Assembly (NCBI GenBank): GCA_003427395.1
Contig: BFEA01000001.1
Span: 12,712,737 to 12,772,660, forward strand
Direction of reading: 5' to 3'
Length of the DNA: 59,924 nt
From: Chara braunii
Lineage: Eukaryota > Streptophyta > Charophyceae > Charales > Characeae
In this document: one piece after another, positions 30,468-39,662 of the stretch
How positions within the stretch are numbered: position 1 is the stretch's first letter
How the letters are laid out: every line of letters begins with the position of its first letter
The notes under the pieces: model-generated
What the model saw: only the letters and a program-made list of their open reading frames with translations
Told to the model about the DNA's origin: nothing
Databases searched by the model: none
Program-made: the position numbers and the translations under genes

Positions 30468-30950
30468 TTTTTTTTTTTTTTTTTTTTTCTAAAAAGGCTA
30501 ATTCTTTAAGCCCAACCAATTCAATTACCTGTCAAATGTGGACAGGACGGCCTTTCAGGCCTTTTTTATTGTCATTATAGTATTACGGGGAACCCCGTAG
30601 CAGCCACATCCGTGCTCAAGCCTCCAACGAGGGAACATGCGGGGGCTGCACCCACCAGCAGGTGCGATACCTGCTACAGCATGTGGGCGATACCGGCCAG
30701 GGGTCAGCTGCGGTAGCATCAGGACCGAGCTTCTTCTATGGGCCAGTCACTGTGCCTCCCCTCACGTGGTGGTCCCCTCCCCCTATGAACATCAGCAGTC
30801 TCTGCTCAATGCCACTCGGGGGGACCAACGGCATATCTCTAGGTGGCGGGCGCCAAGCTTGCCCAGGAAGGTGCATGAGGCCCATGGGGATTGAACCCAA
30901 GACCTCCTGAATGCCACTTGCGTGCCTTACCAACTGAGCTAGGCCGCTGG
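30468..30950 (-). mobile_element. tRNA-derived SINE, family A, copy 2 (483 bp), with 16-bp target duplication
   Basis: On the minus strand it begins TCCAGCGGCC, with A box TAGCTCAGTTGG (complement of 30930-30941) and B box GGTTCAATCC (30888-30897), and ends in A22 (T-run 30467-30488). AGATTCGAGGAGTTCT flanks it at 30452-30467 and 30951-30966. The extra 3' segment (GGGGTTCCCCGTAATA) is shared with copy 3. Confidence 0.92.
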
Positions 30951-31192
30951 AGATTCGAGGAGTTCTCGAAATCGCGCTGTCGATTTTCTTTTTTTTTTCT
31001 TTTTTTTTTGAAACTGTCGATTTTCACCTTCAATTTGTTCTGACCGAATCCGATTTTTATTTATTCCTACCAGCACTGAAAAACCTTGAACGGGATGACC
31101 GGCCGGTCGCGTGGCGGCGCTTAGTGCGCTAATTGTGCGCTAGTCTGGCGCTAATGCAGGGCTACTCACCACGACTCTAGGTAACCCCCGAG

Positions 31193-31546
31193 ATGATTAA
31201 GCAGGTTGGCGCCGAGGTCGTTAGTCCCCGGACATGTGGTGGGCGCATCTTCGTCATCGACTTTCTTTCGATGTGCCATCAGCTTCCGCGCGGTATGGAC
31301 TGTACGGCGTTTCCCCTTGGGAAGACCTTGGGGCAGGAAGTCGCTGGTCTCCTATGGGGACAGTGTGGAACGTCACCGCTACCGGTAGCGACGCTTCCCG
31401 TAGGAGTGGGAGGCCTACAGGGGGCGGTGGGAGCGTCACCAACGGTTGCGGTGGGAGCGATGTTGGGAGAAATATGCCAACGAGCTAGTGTCAGTTTTTC
31501 AGGCGTATCAAGTGACGACTCCAGATCCACCTTCCCTGAAGACTAG
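31193..31546 (+). CDS. Weak hypothetical ORF
   Basis: 117 codons, Gly/Val/Ala rich in the second half. Two other frames and two minus-strand frames are also open over the same bases, which is what GC-rich DNA gives by chance. Listed only because it is the longest frame in this interval. Confidence 0.15.
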   Translation: MIKQVGAEVVSPRTCGGRIFVIDFLSMCHQLPRGMDCTAFPLGKTLGQEVAGLLWGQCGTSPLPVATLPVGVGGLQGAVGASPTVAVGAMLGEICQRASVSFSGVSSDDSRSTFPED

Positions 31547-33540
31547 CGTGGAGAACGGAGATCATATCTTCCCGTGGATTATCAGCCGCCCTTTCGGAAG
31601 CACGTAGCCGGATTATTAGGCCAGATTCAATTGCTGTTTTCTGTTCCCGGCAGTAAATCTAGGCTTGATTCACTTCTATTACTCTAATTGCGAGCTGTCC
31701 TGCATCTAAGATTTAGTTCGGGACGGATCACACTTTTTTAGTAAGAACACACTCTCTAAATTCTGCATCTAAGCACGATTCAAGGGTAGTTGCACTCAAT
31801 TTCATAAGTACGTTGAAAGGATTGGTAATTGTCCACTGATAGGANGGAATCGTGCGTTGCGTGTTCTTCGAATTCAAGCCACTTGNTAGGCATTGAATTT
31901 CGAGTCTCGGTNTTGACGTGTGCGACATTAGGGCCTCTACCCCCTATCAATTTGCATTGTCCCTTTCGTGGAGGTGTAGTTAGTACACAACNAAAATGGT
32001 TGGTGTCATGGGGCAAGGTGGGGAATAAATGGCTGTCACAAGTGTTTTGTAACTTGTTTTGTCAGCGCCTTGGGGACGTGGTCTCGACGCTCTCTTTTCT
32101 GAAATTGTGGTTCCCNATAATTTAGAGTTTTTGCCGGTATGGCGTCAGCCATGATCTGTCGGCAATGGCCCTGGTTGCTAAGTATGTCCAGTATTTCTTC
32201 TTTGACATTCCTCCCTGTTCCCGTGAATCACGGCGTCNTTACTGGGTTTCCAAAATTCGGCTCTCAAGGGTGTTTCCGGGGGAATGAGAAGGTTGCCCTC
32301 CCGTCGTAACCTCCCCAGGGTGTTTCCTGGGGAATGAGAAGGTTGTTCATTTGCCTTCGGCCAAGTCGAGCATTAGAGTGGGTGAGAACTCCGATTTTTT
32401 TTATTTTTTTATTTTTTTTTGTCTGGTTTTGAATGGTTAACAACGAACCGAGAAGGCTATGCAATTTAGTTTTAGCACACTCGTGCCTANGTGGGGTTAG
32501 AACTGTTTTGTCCGGTGCATTTCCGGGTTTGAGTGGTAGTATGGTGATTTTGCTGTAGGCCAGAATAGGTGTGGGAAGTAGACGAGTCTGCACAATCTAC
32601 AGCCTCCAGGGCAGGATTGTCNAAGTTCAGTTTGTAGTAGGCAAGTNAGCAATCTTGATATGAACCGTGCCAACCTATTTCCATTGAGATATCTGCTGAG
32701 CGGGCCAAGCCCACACGATTGCGCAACTGTTTCTGGTGGCAGCCTGCACACATATCTGTTCTACCGCGAACGTTTCGGCCTTCAGTTTGGAACNCCTGAA
32801 CTGCCGGATTGAAACTACTTCCGGGGATGCCGCTTTCTAGGAAGGAGGCTTCATTCAAGGAATCTTCACTGCGGGTTCATGGTTTTGGTCTGGGTTGGTG
32901 AATATGGAAGGATGGGGGATGGTCGCTGAAGGCAACCGAACTATTGGAGGTGATGGGAGACCTANCACTGGCTACCAGTAGTTGTGGGAACGTTGCTGAC
33001 CTAATAGGGCACGACGGAATAACATTTAGCTGTCAAAAGCAACGGCTGCTAGTAGCCACTCTGACCCAGTATCGTTGCTGTTTTCCTATGGTGGAAATTG
33101 CTTGATCTGCTCGTTGGGTGATTCCTTCTCTGTACTTTCTAGATTCCTCTCTTTGTTTTTTGGAGTATATGACTACTATAATTTCAAAGAAGCGGCGTCG
33201 ATGTTTTCGGAAAACGATGCAGGATCGTGACTAGATCCGACGGAGTGGGAGACTGATTTACANATTAATGAAGGGTTCGGACTTGGATCTGCAAAGGGTC
33301 TGTTTACGCCCTCAATTTGAGCCTGTTTCCAAGAGCTTCTATAAGATCCTTGTACAACTGGAGGTCGGCCTTTAACCCTTTGTACCTTGTTAAGTTTCCA
33401 CAGGTAAGGGCCATGTGCTCTATTTCGCTTTGATAACGTTCTCTGGCCTCGGGTTTTTAGTAAAAAGCTCTGGGCATTCTGCGGCCTACCGCCTTTTTCT
33501 GTGCTCCAAGCGAACTTTGTTTTTGGAAAGCCTGTTTAGA
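31547..33540. other. No gene seen; low-quality stretch with scattered unresolved bases
   Basis: About a dozen single N at 31845-33263 mark uncertain base calls. Minus-strand frames exist but are broken by N and show no domain. A degraded element is possible. Confidence 0.4.
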
Positions 33541-33726
33541 GAGGGACGCTGGACCCGGTTTCCAGCAAAAGCGGTCTTGGGTAGATGGAGTATATGAGCT
33601 GCCTTTACACATCTTGAGTGATGCTCCAAAGCGAAACTGGCTAAGGCCGCCAGGATAACTCCGGGTTGAATTGTGAGGTCCCCGGCCTCGTCGATTTGAC
33701 TTTTGTGAAAAAATTTCAAGCTTTCC

Positions 33727-33755
<29 letters not shown>
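33541..33755 (+). mobile_element. SINE family B, copy with A29 tail
   Basis: Starts GGGACGCTGGACCCGGTTTC, then CAGC, and runs to AACTCCGGGTTGAATTGTGA, GGTCCCCGGCCTCG and an A29 tail (33727-33755). The head matches copies at 5150, 37110 and 41526. The 3' part matches 57955-58060 and 34290-34430. Confidence 0.8.
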
Positions 33756-33759
<4 letters not shown>

Positions 33760-33797
33760 GAACACTAGTTTACAACGCCCCCTACCCTTCCGCTTTT

Positions 33798-33845
33798 TCG
33801 TTGAGCTAGCTGTCTCGTTTTTTCGTCTCAGCTAGCTCAACGAGA
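33798..33845. repeat. Perfect-stem hairpin
   Basis: CGTTGAGCTAGCTG and its complement CAGCTAGCTCAACG are separated by about 16 T-rich bases, a strong cruciform or hairpin. Confidence 0.8.
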
Positions 33846-33958
33846 CTACCGTCTTCCCCCCAACACAAGGCACCCTTATTTTGGCTGTATCTGGCCGGAA
33901 ATATGGCTTGTATACATTCATTTTGAGGGTGCGTTATGTTCCAGGGAAGACGGTAGTT
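33845..33958. mobile_element. Short MITE-like inverted repeat, about 114 bp
   Basis: ACTACCGTCTTCCC at the left end and GGGAAGACGGTAGT at the right end are complements, with weaker symmetry inward (CAAGGCACCCTTATTTTG / CATTTTGAGGGTGCGTTATG). No target duplication seen. Confidence 0.65.
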
Positions 33959-34039
33959 TCTTTTTTTTTTGGTTTTAATTATTCGTTCTTTTTTTGGGTG
34001 TTGTCGATGTCAGGCCGTTTCTTTGTTTGTATTATTATC

Positions 34040-34155
34040 GGTACAGCACCGGGACTTCCCCGGAGGTCACCCATCCCAGTACTATTCCGGCCCAACGGCG
34101 ATTGGCTTCCGAGTTCGGATGGGATGGGGCGCATTAGCCATGGTATGACCATACC
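34040..34155 (-). pseudogene. 5S rRNA, within the chimera
   Basis: 116 bases matching streptophyte 5S: GGTCATACCA at the start, CATCCGAACTCGGAAG, the C-box-like GGGATGGGTGACCTCC and a GTCCCGGTGCTGTACC end. Near full length (families are usually ~119-120). One to two substitutions fall in the A-box region (AAGCCAATCGCC). As part of a retro-inserted chimera it is most likely not an active 5S gene, although internal promoter elements are largely kept. Confidence 0.85.
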
Positions 34156-34163
34156 ATAAAGAT

Positions 34164-34258
34164 ATGGACCATTTCTCGATTTATGCGTGTCATCCTTGCG
34201 CAGGGGCCATGCTAATCTTCTCTGCGTTGTTCCAATTTTAACGGATGTCCCCAAGGAC
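34164..34258 (-). pseudogene. U6 snRNA, within the chimera
   Basis: About 95 bases from the 5' end (GTCCTTGGGGACATCC) to GAGAAATGGTCC. The AGC triad in GATTAGCATGG and CCCTGCGCAAGGATGACACG are intact, but the ACAGAGA box reads GCAGAGA, so catalytic function is unlikely. No upstream U6 promoter elements. Confidence 0.9.
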
Positions 34259-34289
34259 TGTCAGGCCGTTTCCCGAATCCGTTTTCCCT

Positions 34290-34432
34290 TTCTTTTTTTT
34301 TCTTTTTTTTTTGAGAGCAAATATCATTATATTACCAACATGGAAATCTTTTAGGCCAGGGACCTCACAATTCTACCTGGAGTCACATATTTGTGTCACC
34401 TGAAACTGCAGGAAACCGGGCCTGCGTCCCAT
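34290..34432 (-). mobile_element. SINE family B, 3' part
   Basis: Complement of the family core (GGAAACCGGGCCTGCGTCCC) and of the 3' block GGGACCTCACAATTC, with the A-rich tail shown as a T-rich run at 34290-34312. Confidence 0.65.
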
Positions 34433-34520
34433 GTCCAAAACCACTCCCAAAAAAAAAACTTAAACTTAAGTCCAGTAAAAGTGGTACTCTTTACTCACAC
34501 TGAGGAATCAAATTCTGCTA

Positions 34521-35942
34521 TTACGTGGCCATCTCTTCGATGAGTATTCCTGGGAATCCTGGCCACTGTTGGCCATGGACGGTGAGGACCCGATTCGTCT
34601 CAGGGGTCTGCATTGTGGTCAAACCCCGCTCATCTGGGTCCCGTTTTGATGAGGAGCAAACACTGTCCACGATTTGCTTTTTTGTGCTGACCACCACTCT
34701 GGCCACTTGCTTCCAATCCACTTCATTGGGCCTCTCGAATTGGTTCAGTGTATCAGTTATTTGGTGGTTTTTAAGAATGAATTTCCTGATTTTCTCCCAA
34801 TGCAGAGGCGGGATTCTTTCATGGCGGGAGATGGCTTCTGGTGACAGCATCTTGAGCAAAACCCAGTCCACCATTTCTTTTAACTGTTTTTTGACTCTTC
34901 TGTTTGATATGGTTGTCCGGAGGTCTGCTCTTTGTTTCGTTTGCATGTTCGTGGTCTGTTGCTGGCTTTCTTAGGCTGGTTGGTCTCTCCCTGGATCCGT
35001 TGTGCCCCCGTGCCGTTGTGTGTTGTGTGTTGTTGGCAGCGGTTCCCCATCCCTTTCCCTTGTGGCTTCCTCTCCAGTATCTAATGCGATATCTCCTTGG
35101 TGATCCCGTGGTCTATGGCACTCCTCAGCATCTTCCAAGCTCTCCCCGTCTGTTTCTGTAGCATCTAGGATGGTGTCCCCTTGGTGGTCTAAGGGGAGAG
35201 GTTGCTGTTGCTGCAGTGCCCATGATGTTTGTGCCTGTACCTGTTCCATGGCTCTTGCGTGGTCCAGCGCTTGGGTCTGGAGCAGGAGGTGTGTCTGCGC
35301 TTGGGCTTGGGCCTGAGCCATTGCTTGGGCCTGAATCTCAGCCATCACGGCGGCTTCCGCCTGGGCGCGGATGTTGGCTTGGGCCTGTTCATGGGCACAC
35401 AGTTGGCTCTGAGCTAGGACCCAGGCACTCGTTTGAGCCTGCGCTTGGGCCTGTGCTTGTGCATGGGCTCTAGCCCTATCTTGTGTTTGGGCATAGGCCA
35501 CCTGTTGGGCCCGTCGCTGGGTGTTACCTTCAGCCCAGGTTTCGGCGTCCGTCCTGTTTTGCAGCTGTTGTTGTTGCATGTCCGTCCGGCTGATGTTGGG
35601 GTCTTCCGGGCGGAGGCACCTATCCAGGGCAGGTTTGCGTGAGGGTTGCCGGTAGGGATCATCATTGTTCTGTAATATTAGATCACCTTGGTAGTCCAGA
35701 TGTTGATTTTGTTGGAGTTGTCTGTCTGCCGACTGATCGGAGGGTGTGGGCTGATCTTCCACTGTCACCATCGGGGGGTCGGGTATCTTATGTTCTTCCT
35801 GTGACTGGTCCTTGTCTCCCAGTACCCATGGCAGTTCCTGTTCCACCGTGTCCTGTTCAGGCACGGGGGACAGCGGGTGGTAAGACTGACGTCCCGGCAT
35901 GAGCTTCGCTGTGTGTAGGCATACGGGGAACCCTGTAGCAGC
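34521..35942 (-). pseudogene. Gln/Ala-rich protein, one reading frame broken by a single TAA
   Basis: The frame runs about 325 codons to TAA at 34971-34973, then continues in the same register for 149 codons to a stop at 34521. The first part carries three copies of a motif of the form xDHQGDxxLD (LDYQGDLIL, LDHQGDTILD, RDHQGDIALD). A Gln/Ala repeat (AQAQAQAQAQ and variants, about 160-240) lies between copies one and two. The part after the stop is globular-looking (KEMVDWVLLKMLSPEAISRH, LHWEKIRKFILKN, VDWKQVARVVVSTKKQIVDS). The first ~10 codons (from 35957) come from the adjoining family-A SINE, so the true start is uncertain. Family unknown; a gag or ORF1 of a retroelement is one possibility. 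Confidence 0.5.
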
Positions 35943-36246
35943 CAGAACTGTGTTCACGAGAGGACATGCGGGGGCTGCTCCCGACCTGCAGGTGGGTGAT
36001 ACCGGCTAGGGGACAGCCGGTAGCATCAGGGACCATGCCAACAGGACCAATCCCTGTGCCTCCCGTACGGTCCCCTCCCCTACAAACATCAGCAGACTCT
36101 GCTCAATGCTGATCAGGGGATCCAGTGGTCTATCTCTAGGTGGCGGGTGCCAAGCATGCCCAGGAAGGTACATGAGGCCATGGGGATTGAACCCACGACC
36201 TCCTGAATGCCACTTGCGTGCCTTACCAACTGAGTTAGGCCGCTGG
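35918..36246 (-). mobile_element. tRNA-derived SINE, family A, copy 3
   Basis: A box and B box on the minus strand (complement of CCAACTGAGTTA and GGATTGAACC), followed by the body and the same extra 3' segment as copy 2 (GGCTGCTACAGGGTTCCCCG). The tail is lost and the end merges into the Gln-rich frame. Confidence 0.85.
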
Positions 36247-36279
36247 ATAGGGTGACTTAGTTTCATTCAAACCAGTGTC

Positions 36280-36488
36280 TTAAACCACCAGTACTTGGCC
36301 CAGCTATCGGCCACGGTGCTTTCCCATTAACGCGCCACGCCTTTAGGGCTTCGGGGTACCAGACCACAATGGCTGGAAGCGCCAGCCAATTTTTTTTTGA
36401 AACGGTATCCCGGCGCTTCGACGAAAATTGGCGCGCAGGGGCATTCCAGGCTTGGCATCGATAGCTGGGCCAAGTACTGGTGGTTTAA
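36280..36488. mobile_element. TTAA-bounded MITE, 209 bp, complete
   Basis: A perfect 30-bp terminal inverted repeat including TTAA at each end (36280-36283 and 36485-36488), beginning TTAAACCACCAGTACTTGGC. No coding capacity. Same family as 7464-7656. TTAA duplication fits piggyBac-like elements, but the usual CCC/CCT ends of that group are not present, so the superfamily is open. Confidence 0.9.
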
Positions 36489-36965
36489 AGAAACAGTTCA
36501 GCCGAGCCTGAATTCATGCATTTCTCAGTTGGTCGGCCACCACTGGCTTATGCACCCTTGTGGTTTAGTTGCAGGTTCCAATCCTCGGACTTGCAATCCG
36601 TGCTACATGGCTGTGTGCCCGATGAACGGAGAACGGGCTGAATTCAACGCCGTTCAACCCGTTTAACAGGCCTGGGGACACAAAAACGGGGGGGTCCCGT
36701 CGAATTCCGAAAAACGGAATTCGCGCGTTGGGCCTTGGACACGTGGCCCTACACGCCCAAACACCAAAAACAGGAAAAAAAAATAAAAAATTTGACCCCT
36801 ATTAACAGGGCGGGGTGGCCAAACATGCCCCTCCCTTTCAAAAATCAAACTACAAGAGGGAAAAAAGATGGGGCCACCCCATACCCCAACACCGTGAGCA
36901 CATGTGGGACGCCGGGGACAGCTGTGGGACGAGGAAAAGTGGTAAATAATAAAAAGCTAAAGAAG
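36489..36965. other. No gene seen
   Basis: Contains a B-box-like GGTTCCAATCC near 36573, possibly a very degraded tRNA-related repeat, and otherwise nothing recognisable. Confidence 0.35.
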
Positions 36966-37040
36966 GAAACACCCCTCGTCACCGTGATGAGGGACTGGTA
37001 CAACCTTGCTCTCGCACCACAGCTGTGGTGCAAACCTAAG
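36966..37040. repeat. Dispersed copy of the 76-bp repeat unit
   Basis: ACCCCTCGTCACCGTGATGA, then GGGACTGGTACA.CCTTGCTC.CGCACCAC, as in the array at 37624-37851. It ends in the perfect 16-bp palindrome CACCACAGCTGTGGTG. Confidence 0.75.
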
Positions 37041-37107
37041 CCCTTGTGCCATCCCTCTATCCCAGAAGTGGTACGAGAACCGCCAGAATTGAGGGCTTGA
37101 CTGTCGG

Positions 37108-37175
37108 GCTGCTCCATCTATTGGTGGGGAGCGGCACCTGCTGGAAACCGGGTCCAGCGTCCCATTGATAGATCT
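37108..37175 (-). mobile_element. SINE family B fragment
   Basis: GCTCCATCTATTGGTGGGGA then GCGGCACCTGCTGGAAACCG and GGTCCAGCGTCCCAT, the family core on the minus strand. Confidence 0.7.
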
Positions 37176-37333
37176 TGTCACACAAAAATATTGCTGATTG
37201 TTGTTCCCTGGGACTGTATTAGTTTCTGTCGCTGTTCCGGGGCTCCAAACCTACCCCGTGGGCTGGGGAGAGATCTGGGTTGGTTGGTGTTTTCCCATAC
37301 TATAAATAGACTAGTGAGAGGATGAGATAGATG

Positions 37334-37550
37334 CCGGCCTAGCTCAGTTGGTAAGGCACAGAAGTTGCATTCAAGAGGTCGTGGGTTCAATCCCCATGGC
37401 CTCACGTACGTGCCTGGGCAAGTTTGGTGTTCTACCAGCTAGAGATAACCCCTTGGCCCCCCAAGCCAGCATTGGCAGGACCTTGGTTGATGTTGTTGGT
37501 TGCTATGCAGCTACAATATTGGCCATTAAACACCACCATGTGTAGGGTTT
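37334..37550 (+). mobile_element. tRNA-derived SINE, family A, copy 4 (5' part)
   Basis: A box TAGCTCAGTTGG at 37340-37351 and B box GGTTCAATCC at 37384-37393. The body is similar to copy 1 to about 37470 and then fades. Confidence 0.8.
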
Positions 37551-37623
37551 GGGGGGGGGGTAGGGGGAGGTGCAGTGACTGGCCATTGCTCGGCGCTAGC
37601 ACCGCCAATTTCGTCCATCGGCA

Positions 37624-37851
37624 ATGCCTGCCCACCCCTCGTCACTGTGATGAGGGACTGGTACAGCCTTCCTCGCCCACCACTGCTGTGGGCTGGGGAA
37701 TGCCTGCCCACCCCTCGTCACCGTGATGAGGGACTGGTACAGCCTTGCTCGCGCACCACTGCTGTGGGCTGGGGAATGCCTGCCCATCCCTCGTCACCGT
37801 GATGAGGGACTGGTACAGCCTTGCTCGCGCACCACTGCTGTGGGCTGGGGA
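37624..37851. repeat. 76-bp tandem repeat, three units
   Basis: ATGCCTGCCCA at 37624, 37700 and 37776, each followed by TCCCTCGTCAC or CCCCTCGTCAC, GTGATGAGGGACTGGTACAG and CACCACTGCTGTGGGCTGGG. Units two and three are nearly identical. Confidence 0.95.
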
Positions 37852-37962
37852 GAGATCCGGGTTGGTTGGTGTTCCCCCGTACTACACATATATAGCCTTA
37901 AAAAAAAAAAAAAAAAAAAAAAGATTGAGAGAAGAATATAGATTACTTTATAAAAATAAAAA

Positions 37963-38260
37963 GGGAAAATTTTTGAAATGCCCCTGAAGTTTGCGTTTAT
38001 TTGTGATTTGCCCCTCCGACGGCCGACTTACCCTGATTTGCCCCTCCTACAAGGATTCAAGTTTCCAAAAAAACCCTGGCGTCAATTGGGCCTGAAATAT
38101 GTTCAATATGCCCCTACCGGTACCAGTGCCAAATTTCCAATATACCCCTACCGGAGAGCCGATGGGTACCAGTGCCAGATTTCCATGCTACATCGAGCCA
38201 ACTCCTACCGTCTATAATGGTATGTTCACGGCTGTACATTACCCTCCCACCTCCACATCG

Positions 38261-38306
<46 letters not shown>

Positions 38307-38610
38307 NNNNNNNNNNNNNNNNNNNNNNNNNNNNNNNNNNNNNNNNNNNNNNNNNNNNNNNNNNNNNNNNNNNNNNNNNNNNNNNNNNNNNNNNNNNNNN
38401 NNNNNNNNNNNNNNNNNNNNNNNNNNNNNNNNNNNNNNNNNNNNNNNNNNNNNNNNNNNNNNNNNNNNNNNNNNNNNNNNNNNNNNNNNNNNNNNNNNNN
38501 NNNNNNNNNNNNNNNNNNNNNNNNNNNNNNNNNNNNNNNNNNNNNNNNNNNNNNNNNNNNNNNNNNNNNNNNNNNCACACACACACACACACACAGAGAC
38601 ACACACACAC

Positions 38611-38660
<50 letters not shown>

Positions 38661-39041
38661 GCGTGGAAGAAGGGGAGGAACACTCACCTTCGGCAACGTT
38701 CTCCGAGGATGTCGAAGGCGGCGGCAGGTCGCAGTACCAGAAGAATGAACTCCGCGGTGAATTGAAGCAGTGGACACAGGAGTTTGAATTTGAATTCTGA
38801 GGTCCTCCCCGCTCGGAGGGCATTCCAGGAAGATGCATCCAATGCAGAAGGGCAAAATGGACAGCCACCACAGGAAATGGGACCGGCCTACTGGTAGGGG
38901 TATTCCGAAAAGTTGTGCCCCTCACTGACAGGGGCTTTTCCGAAAGTTCAGAGGCTCCAGGGGCAAATCAGAGTAAGTCGGCCGTAGGAGGGGCGAATCG
39001 CGAATAAACGCGAACTTCAGGGGCATTTCAAAAATTTTCCC
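37963..39041. mobile_element. Mutator-like non-autonomous element with long TIRs, 1079 bp
   Basis: The first ~90 bp (from GGGAAAATTTTTGAAATGCC) reappear as a close reverse complement at about 38950-39041. AAATAAAAA flanks both ends (37954-37962 and 39042-39050), a 9-bp duplication as made by Mutator-type transposases, though A-rich duplications can arise by chance. The centre holds an (AC)n tract with a 269-base assembly gap. No transposase frame is visible. Confidence 0.75.
38264..38660. repeat. (AC)n microsatellite with 269-base gap (38307-38575)
   Basis: AC repeats on both sides of unresolved bases, then (AG)n. Long His/Thr or Cys/Val frames across the gap are artefacts. Confidence 0.95.
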
Positions 39042-39256
39042 AAATAAAAAAGAGAAGGAAACGAACTGTGTGCTCGTGAGACATTATTGGTCCTCCCTAA
39101 AGAGGCACCAACTGTCCGTGAGGGAAAGAAACAGAACATTGGGCTGCCCTTATAGCGGATGTATCAACCCAGAGCATTGGGAAAGATACATTCACCAATG
39201 GGCACATTTGCTGGGAAGTGGTAGTGCTTGGCTGTTCATAGTTGGCAGAGTGATTT

Positions 39257-39650
39257 TTTTTTTTTTTTTTTAAAGGGCGATGGCCTTGAGGTATCATCAT
39301 CGGACTAACCAGCCCAGGTAAATTCAATATTGTGTCTAATCTGACAGGGGGTGGCCTTTTCAGCCCAGGGTGGCCTTGATTGCCTTCAGGGAACCCCCAA
39401 CGGGGGACACCGGCCAGGGGACAGCCGGTAGCAGAGGGACCGAGCATCATCCGAGTGGCCAGTCACTGTGCCTCCCTGATTACCCCTCCCCCTATCAGCA
39501 GAGACTGCTTTCTTAATGCCAATTGGGGGGACCAACGGGCTATCTCTAGGTGGCGGGCGCCAAGCATGCCCAGGAAGGTACATGGGGATTGAACCCAAGA
39601 CCTCCAGAATGCCACTTGTGTGCCTTACCAACTGAGCTAGGCCGCTGGAT
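39257..39650 (-). mobile_element. tRNA-derived SINE, family A, copy 5, with 12-bp target duplication
   Basis: Minus-strand element from ATCCAGCGGCC through A and B boxes to GGCCATCGCCC, TTT and an A-rich tail (seen as a T-run 39254-39271). GCAGAGTGATTT flanks it at 39245-39256 and 39651-39662. Confidence 0.92.
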
Positions 39651-39662
39651 GCAGAGTGATTT

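Larger units (their letters stand above)
34022..34258 (-). mobile_element. Chimeric U6 snRNA-5S rRNA retrosequence with 14-bp target duplication
   Basis: On the minus strand the insert starts exactly at U6 base 1 (34258), runs through U6, an ~8-base AT-rich junction and 5S rRNA, and ends in an A-rich tail (about 34039-34022). TGTCAGGCCGTTTC flanks it on both sides at 34008-34021 and 34259-34272. This is the signature of a LINE-mediated insertion with template switching between two RNAs. Confidence 0.92.

Noticed and set aside
34040-34155. Functional 5S rRNA gene
   Set aside because: It sits inside a retro-inserted chimera with target duplications and an A-rich tail and has changes in the internal promoter region; function is unlikely though not excluded.
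38099-38925. Long ORFs across the 269-base gap
   Set aside because: They consist of dinucleotide-encoded His/Thr or Cys/Val plus unresolved residues.
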